Shown here piece by piece: positions 42,676-47,266 of a DNA stretch of 47,266 bases (its first letter is position 1; each line of letters starts with the position of its first letter). Source of the stretch: Candidatus Eiseniibacteriota bacterium (GTDB lineage Bacteria; Orphanbacterota; Orphanbacteria; Orphanbacterales; Orphanbacteraceae). The DNA lies in the NCBI GenBank assembly GCA_024276995.1, contig JAJRWB010000060.1:1-47266 (forward strand), written 5' to 3'. A program made the position numbers and the translations under genes. Below the pieces are notes generated by a model. It was not told the origin of the DNA and searched no databases. It was given only the letters and a program-made list of their open reading frames with translations.

Positions 42676-44667
42676 GTGTCAAGGCCATATCTGGAGGAGA
42701 AAGTTCGGGAAAAGGAAACGGCGGCGACGCTCGCCTGGGCGGGTGTCTCCGCCGTGATCGTCACGCTCTTTCTTATCCATCACCCGGCGAGGCCGCTGTT
42801 CGGCGTCCCGGGAGGAGGGGGAGGAGAATCCCCCTGGGCAGGGCACGCGGCGGCGGCGGCGGGCGCGGCGACGACGATCGCCCTCCTCCTGCCCGGCGGC
42901 CTGGCGCTGAGGCGGCTTCTCGGCATCCACAGGGCCGGGGGGCTCACCGTATGCGGCCTCGGGGCACTCTACGGCATGGGGGTGTCGTTCCTCCTTCTCG
43001 CCGCCGGCTCGTTCCGCGCGGTGAGTCTCGCGCCGGCGCTCCTCCTTCCCCTGGCGGTCCTCCTCTTTCCGTCACGCAGCACCGAAGTCGGGGCGGCGGA
43101 GGAGCGCCCGGCCGGCCGGGCCGGTAAGGCGACGCCGCTCCTCCTTTCTGCGCTCGCTTTCGCCGGCTTCACCGTGATCACCCTCCAGGCGCTCGCGCCC
43201 CTCACGGCGAACGACTCGCTGGTGTACCACTTCTCTCTTGCCGCGAAGTACGCCGCCACGGGAGGCTTCACCGCTTCTCCGTGGAACATGTACGCCCGTG
43301 TTCCCCACGGTATCGAGCTTCTCTACGCGGCGGCGTACCTCACCGGCGCCGAGGGAGCGGCGAGACTCGTCTGGCTCCTCCTGATCGCCGGCAACCTCGC
43401 CCTGGCCGCGCGGATCTCGAAGACCGTCTTCCCGGGAAGCGGGGCGGGAGCGGCCTTCCTCCTCGTCACCACACCTCTCTTCCTCGACCCAAGGACCGTT
43501 GGGAACGTCGACGCCGGGGCGGCGTTCTTTCTGGGCCTCTCGGCGCTCCATATCCTCCGGTTCCGCCGCGGCGGCGCCCCGGGAGATCTGATCGCCGCGG
43601 GGCTGTTCGCCGCCGGGCTCTTGTGGGTGAAACCGGCGCTTTGGATCGCGTGGCCGGTGCTGCCGCTCTACCTCGTACTCACCGCCCGTCCGGAGGAGAA
43701 GGGGAAGATGTCGCTGCCGCTGTGGGCCTTTTTCCTCCTCCCTTCCGCGGCGGCCGTTCTCCCCTGGCTCATTCGGGCATCGATCTGCAGCGGCTCGGCG
43801 CTCTTTCCTCTCCGCTTTCCGGAGGGCAACGGCGCCGAATGGGACGCATCCCTCGCCTCGCAGCTGCGCACGTGGCAGATGACGATCGGCATGGGGAGAC
43901 GACCGGTCGACTTCCTCCTCCTTCCCTGGAACACCGTGCTCAACGCTCAACCGGTATATGCCCGCTTCGACGGCGTCCTCTCCCCACTCTACCTCCTTCT
44001 CCTTCCCGTGGCGCTCGTACGGGGCGGACGTGCCGTACGCCGGCTCCTCGCGGCGGCCGCGGCGGGCTTTCTCCTGTGGTCGATCGGCCCCCAGCAGCTC
44101 CGCTTCCTCTCTCCCGTCCTCCTCCTGGCGGCGGCCGCTCTCGGTGCGGGTGCGATCGGACCTTCCCGAAGGCGGCGCGCCGCCGCATCGATCCGCCTTT
44201 CGGTGATCATCGTAGCGGGCGCACTCCTGCTCGCGCCGTCGATCCGGCGCGTCGCGCGCGACACGCTGCCGGTGGTCATCGGGCGCGAGAGCCGGGAGGG
44301 TTATCTCGCGCGGAAGGTGCAGTCCTACGAGTTCTTCCGCCTGGTCGACCGCCTCGTCCCACCGGGCGGGAAGATCCTTCTCGTCTGGGAGAACCGCGTC
44401 TATTACTCTCCCCGGCCGGTGCTTGCCGACAGCTTCTTCGAGGCTTCCCAGGTGATCCGGCTCGCCGACCGCCGCGGAAGCGGCCGGGCTTTTCTCGAAG
44501 ATCTGAAACGTCGGGGGATCGGCTGGATCGCCGTGAATCGATCGCTGCAGCGGGTGTTCGAGAGAAACTTCGCGCCCCACCCGAACGAGGTTCTCGCCGA
44601 AGCGCTCAGGATGTGCGAGAAGACGGCATCCCGAAAGGGGATCGACCTGTACCGCATTCCCCGGTGA
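42676..44667 (+). CDS. Polytopic GT-C-like membrane glycosyltransferase
   Basis: The 663-residue product starts at GTG 42676, with AAAGGG upstream. It has about 12 hydrophobic segments and a GT-C layout: an early luminal loop with LTANDSLVYHFSLAAKYAATGGF, where the acidic D is the usual catalytic position, then NMYARVPHGIELLYAAAYL, TTPLFLDPRTVGNVDAGAAFFLGLSAL, and LLWVKPALWIAWPVLPLY. A soluble C-terminal stretch (about 560-660) includes KILLVWENRVYYSPRPVLADSF and GIGWIAVNRSLQRVF. Proteins of this layout transfer sugars from polyprenyl phosphate to lipids, glycans or proteins outside the membrane. It converges on another GT-C gene 31 nt away. No TPR tail, unlike its two relatives here. Confidence 0.75.
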   Translation: MSRPYLEEKVREKETAATLAWAGVSAVIVTLFLIHHPARPLFGVPGGGGGESPWAGHAAAAAGAATTIALLLPGGLALRRLLGIHRAGGLTVCGLGALYGMGVSFLLLAAGSFRAVSLAPALLLPLAVLLFPSRSTEVGAAEERPAGRAGKATPLLLSALAFAGFTVITLQALAPLTANDSLVYHFSLAAKYAATGGFTASPWNMYARVPHGIELLYAAAYLTGAEGAARLVWLLLIAGNLALAARISKTVFPGSGAGAAFLLVTTPLFLDPRTVGNVDAGAAFFLGLSALHILRFRRGGAPGDLIAAGLFAAGLLWVKPALWIAWPVLPLYLVLTARPEEKGKMSLPLWAFFLLPSAAAVLPWLIRASICSGSALFPLRFPEGNGAEWDASLASQLRTWQMTIGMGRRPVDFLLLPWNTVLNAQPVYARFDGVLSPLYLLLLPVALVRGGRAVRRLLAAAAAGFLLWSIGPQQLRFLSPVLLLAAAALGAGAIGPSRRRRAAASIRLSVIIVAGALLLAPSIRRVARDTLPVVIGRESREGYLARKVQSYEFFRLVDRLVPPGGKILLVWENRVYYSPRPVLADSFFEASQVIRLADRRGSGRAFLEDLKRRGIGWIAVNRSLQRVFERNFAPHPNEVLAEALRMCEKTASRKGIDLYRIPR

Positions 44668-44698
44668 TGCACTCTCCCCCGGCGGCGACGAACACATG

Positions 44699-46972
44699 TC
44701 AGCGGAGCAGCGCCTCCACCGACTCGTCCTTCACGCCCCCCCGCCTGACATACTCCTCCGCCAGGCGCCTTCCCTCGTCCGGAAGGCCGCTGCGCGACGC
44801 GAGAACGGCGGCGTTCTTCCACGCCGGAAGATTCATCGGGTCGTTTTTCGTTTCACGAAGGAACTCGGTGTACGCGCCGGCGGTATCCCCTTTCTTCATG
44901 GCGAGCACCCCTTTCGCGTAGTGAAGCCCGGGAAGATCATCGCCGACATCCACCGCGCGGGAGAGTACCGCCTCCGCCTCGGCATATCCTTCATGCCTCA
45001 TCAGATAAGCACCGAACAGGTAGAGCGCCGCCGCATCGCCGGTCGCCGCGCCCTCCCGGTAGAGCCCCTCCACGTTTTCCCGGTCCTGGAATAAATCGGC
45101 GAGAACCGCCTCGCGAGACGCCGGTGGCAGCTTGGCGCCGGTCGCGCGTTGGGCGCGCCACTTTTCGAGCCTCCCGATCTCCGCCGCGCGTGCGCGGAGC
45201 CGCACGGCGAGCGCCCCCTCGGCGCTTTCCGGCCCGAGGAGCGCCGCCGCGCGACCGGCGTATTCCGGGGCGTCTCCGTTCCCCGAAAGGATGCCCGCCG
45301 CCGCCAAGTGGAGCCACGCCTTCCCGTAGGCGGGATCGAGGCGGATCGCTTTTCGAAGCTCCGCCTCTCCCTCGGACAGGCGGCCGGTCCTGTACAGGAG
45401 CGTCCCGAGGTTCAAGCGAGCCTTCGGATAATCGGGATCGAGACGGACGGCGGAGCGGAACATCTCCTCGGCGCCCTTTACATCGCCACCCATCGCGAGG
45501 AGCCCGCCGAGGTTGAGCCGGGAACGCGCGTAATTCGGATCGAGTTCGATCGACTTCCTGTACTCGCGGACCGCTTCCTCCCTCTTCCCCTCGCTGTTTC
45601 GGATGATGCCGAGGCGATAGTGCGATTGCGCGTCTCCCGTGTCGGGAGAGATCGAGTAGAAATTGATATTGCACAGCAAGAAGGCGGGCAGGGCTATCGC
45701 CGTTCCCTTCGCCAGGACGGGCCACTCCCTTCGCCGCATCGCCGAGAGGGCGCGCCGCACCGCGGAGGATGCATAAAGGATGAGCACGGGCACCACAGGG
45801 AGGCGGTATCGCGTGAGAACGAAGAAGAGGACGATCGAGAAGGAATAGACCACGACGAAGGCGGCGAGGGGAAGCGCTTTGTCGCGGCGGCGGCCGATCA
45901 TTCCCGCCGCGGCGAGGGGGGCGATCACCCCGAAGGGGATGAAAAGGAGATCGATGAGACGACTGTACCGTCTCTGGAAATGATAACTTTCAATCTGTGG
46001 AATTTCGAATGTCGAAATAACGAAGAGCGACTTGCGCAGCAGCAGTTTCATCTCGGCCGCCGGATCGTCACGAATGAACTCGAGCGCCCGCGCCGTCCAG
46101 ATCCGTGAGACATCGGTCGGCTTCAGCGATCGCCCGAGGGCCTTTTCGAGCATCCGCCGGCCGGAAGGATCGTTGTCCACATCGAGGCCCTTCGGCTTCT
46201 CGTACGCACCGGACGATTCCGGGCCGTTGCCGATATAGAAATTGAGCCCCCCGTTCGAGGTGAGCGGGACGAAATCGCCGCTCGCGGCGTAGTTCCGCGC
46301 CGTGACACCCGCCACCACGAGGAGGAATCCGGCGAGGAGCGCGGTCGCCCCGGCGATGTTCCACGGGCGGCCGCGCCGAGCGCCGCGCGCAGCGACGACG
46401 AGCGCCACCGGGAGAAAGAGAACGATGTTCCCCTTTCCCACGGCGGCGAGGCCGAAGAGGACGCCGGTGAGAAAGCGATCGGTCTTCGTCCGCCTCGGCG
46501 ACGGTTCGGTGAGGCGGACGAGGATCCAGAGGATGAGCGTCACCGCCACGGTGGTGTAGAGAATCGATCCGCAGTAGAAGATCAACTGCCCGTGGAATGC
46601 CGTGATGAGCCCGGCGACGAGCGCCGTGGCGGGGGAGAAGAAACGCCTCCCGAGGCGGTAGACGAGCACCGGCGCCAGTGCGGAGACGATCGCCTGGAGG
46701 AGGCGCACCAGAAGAAGACTTCTTCCCGCGACGGCGTAGACGACGGCGAGGAGGTGGGGATAGAGAGGCCCCATGAAGTACGCGTCGTCGCCGATCAGCC
46801 CCTCGGAGAGGATCTCCCCGGCGCGTAGATCGTAGTAGCGGGCATCGAGACCGAGTCCCTGGAAAAAGGGATTCTCCCGGGCCTCGAAGAGATAGAAGAG
46901 ACGAAGGACGAGGGCCGCCCCGAAGAGCACGGCGCAGGTCGTCCGCACGCCGACTCGCCTCCTACGGAGCAT
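44699..46972 (-). CDS. GT-C membrane glycosyltransferase (PMT/ArnT-like) with long TPR tail
   Basis: The 757-residue product starts at ATG 46972, overlapping the upstream stop by 11 nt. Residues 1-430 are polytopic, with the first-loop acidic motif GLGLDARYYDLRAGEIL, then DDAYFMGPLYPHLLAVVYAVAG, GKGNIVLFLPVALVVAARG, ARNYAASGDFVPLTSNGGLNFYIGN and LTRYRLPVVPVLILYASSA. The match to the 8826-10478 protein in order and wording (N-x-x-ASGx-x-x-x-TS-x-GG-x-N-FYIGN) shows they are paralogues. Residues 445-757 are TPRs: HYRLGIIRNSEGKREEAVRE, ARSRLNLGGLLAMGGDVKGA, PKARLNLGTLLYRTGRLSEG, LFGAYLMRHEGYAEAEAVLS. Eukaryotic O-GlcNAc transferase also couples TPR to glycosyl transfer, but with a different fold. 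A protein or glycan acceptor is possible. Substrate unknown. Confidence 0.82.
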   Translation of the reverse strand: MLRRRRVGVRTTCAVLFGAALVLRLFYLFEARENPFFQGLGLDARYYDLRAGEILSEGLIGDDAYFMGPLYPHLLAVVYAVAGRSLLLVRLLQAIVSALAPVLVYRLGRRFFSPATALVAGLITAFHGQLIFYCGSILYTTVAVTLILWILVRLTEPSPRRTKTDRFLTGVLFGLAAVGKGNIVLFLPVALVVAARGARRGRPWNIAGATALLAGFLLVVAGVTARNYAASGDFVPLTSNGGLNFYIGNGPESSGAYEKPKGLDVDNDPSGRRMLEKALGRSLKPTDVSRIWTARALEFIRDDPAAEMKLLLRKSLFVISTFEIPQIESYHFQRRYSRLIDLLFIPFGVIAPLAAAGMIGRRRDKALPLAAFVVVYSFSIVLFFVLTRYRLPVVPVLILYASSAVRRALSAMRRREWPVLAKGTAIALPAFLLCNINFYSISPDTGDAQSHYRLGIIRNSEGKREEAVREYRKSIELDPNYARSRLNLGGLLAMGGDVKGAEEMFRSAVRLDPDYPKARLNLGTLLYRTGRLSEGEAELRKAIRLDPAYGKAWLHLAAAGILSGNGDAPEYAGRAAALLGPESAEGALAVRLRARAAEIGRLEKWRAQRATGAKLPPASREAVLADLFQDRENVEGLYREGAATGDAAALYLFGAYLMRHEGYAEAEAVLSRAVDVGDDLPGLHYAKGVLAMKKGDTAGAYTEFLRETKNDPMNLPAWKNAAVLASRSGLPDEGRRLAEEYVRRGGVKDESVEALLR

Positions 46973-47266
46973 GACCGTCCCGACCACCCTGGAATCCGCG
47001 CGCCCCATACACCAAGCCTCCGATCAGTCCGTTGAGGATGAAGATGCCGTAGATCAGGACGGAGAGGAACACGGCGGAGGTGGAGTCGATACCGAACAGG
47101 GCGAGCACGAGTACGAAGATCCCCTCCCGGATCCCCATGCCGGAGAGGGAAATGGGCGCCATCCTGCCGATCTCCACCAGGGGCATGAGAAGGAAGAATA
47201 CCGCCACCGGAAGGGAAAGCCCCATGGCGACGGCGAAGACCCAGCAGCCGACGATCCAAACGGAGC
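46962..47266 (-). CDS. LPG-synthase-TM / UPF0104-type integral membrane protein, 5' end outside the window
   Basis: The frame is open through the window edge and still reads as a membrane helix there (SVWIVGCWVFAVAMGLSLPV), so the N-terminus is missing; the ATG at 47225 is internal. The C-terminal block FLLMPLVEIGRMAPISLSG, GMGIREGIFVLVLALFGI and SVLIYGIFILNGLIGGLVYG is characteristic of the lysylphosphatidylglycerol-synthase transmembrane (AglD2/UPF0104) family, especially the PISLSGMGIREG loop. The family includes flippase-like proteins often found beside polyprenyl-sugar glycosyltransferases. Here the next gene overlaps it by 11 nt and is such an enzyme, which supports a shared role in glycan export or transfer. 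Confidence 0.85.
   Translation of the reverse strand, partial: SVWIVGCWVFAVAMGLSLPVAVFFLLMPLVEIGRMAPISLSGMGIREGIFVLVLALFGIDSTSAVFLSVLIYGIFILNGLIGGLVYGARGFQGGRDGHAP

Noticed and set aside
43072-44921. Long open frames on both strands over the GT-C gene at 42676-44667
   Set aside because: They are Arg/Gly/Pro-rich or Glu-rich low-complexity readings of GC-rich codons. Only the 42676 frame shows membrane helices and GT-C motifs.
1-47266. CRISPR array, prophage, insertion sequence or toxin-antitoxin/defence island
   Set aside because: No regularly spaced repeats, Cas, integrase, transposase, phage structural or recognised defence genes are seen. tRNA genes are intact with no flanking attachment duplicates.

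Overview
This is GC-rich bacterial chromosome with no sign of phage, plasmid, insertion sequence or CRISPR. The housekeeping genes (rdgB, rph, murI, smpB, rpmI, rpsU, folC, ppdK) are ordinary. Several long secreted proteins end in the FlgD-like / type-A-sorting style domain (NPFNP...SGVYFYRL...RKM.LIR), and there are parallel beta-helix modules with DPxFCD...YRL...GC linkers. That combination is typical of FCB-related uncultured lineages such as Candidatus Eisenbacteria, Krumholzibacteriota or Latescibacterota. The lineage is inferred from style, not from a marker gene. Promoters match the sigma-70 consensus very well (TTGACA, 17-18 nt, TATAAT-like).

Layout. 1-1526: a two-gene secreted unit on the minus strand, a partial sulfatase-modifying-factor-type (FGE) protein and a small protein with a C-terminal sorting domain. 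1741-2050: a GC-rich element with nested inverted repeats and no convincing protein. 2060-2966: an HD-domain alarmone-hydrolase-like protein and tRNA-His, tRNA-Arg and tRNA-Pro. 3015-7825: a tightly overlapped six-gene minus-strand operon, smpB - amidase - GerMN lipoprotein - murI - rph - rdgB, closed by a terminator; it joins peptidoglycan turnover to RNA and nucleotide housekeeping. 7907-8047: a plus-strand tRNA-Leu with its own promoter. 8059-15385: a nine-gene minus-strand operon, rpsU - small zinc-ribbon protein - rpmI - HEAT protein - LolA-like - folC - isopropylmalate-synthase-like - GT-C glycosyltransferase with TPRs - DUF1460-like. 15492-17039: a plus-strand sigma-54 activator with a degenerate receiver. 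17089-19955: pyruvate phosphate dikinase.

19970-33757 is the accessory core, all on the minus strand. It holds an operon of extracytoplasmic lipoproteins (an LVIVD beta-propeller protein, then an Ig/GATase-like lipoprotein interrupted by an in-frame TAA, then a secreted protein split by a one-base frameshift in a C7/G7 run), a 2221-residue protein with six tandem beta-helix modules behind its own strong promoter, and a TPR lipoprotein.

33807-47266: a three-part MFS-like / spermidine-synthase-like / TPR fusion; an 1147-residue secreted protein with a perfect-consensus promoter, an unusually long (about 340 nt) structured leader and a textbook terminator; a PD40/TolB-like lipoprotein; two more GT-C membrane glycosyltransferases (one fused to TPRs); and a partial LPG-synthase-type membrane protein.

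Most worth a second look: two adjacent same-operon genes each broken by one small lesion, the structured element at 1741-2050, the long folded leader at 40453-40794, the six-module beta-helix protein, and repeated fusion of TPR domains to multi-membrane-span enzymes. No complete new multi-gene defence or mobile system is visible.
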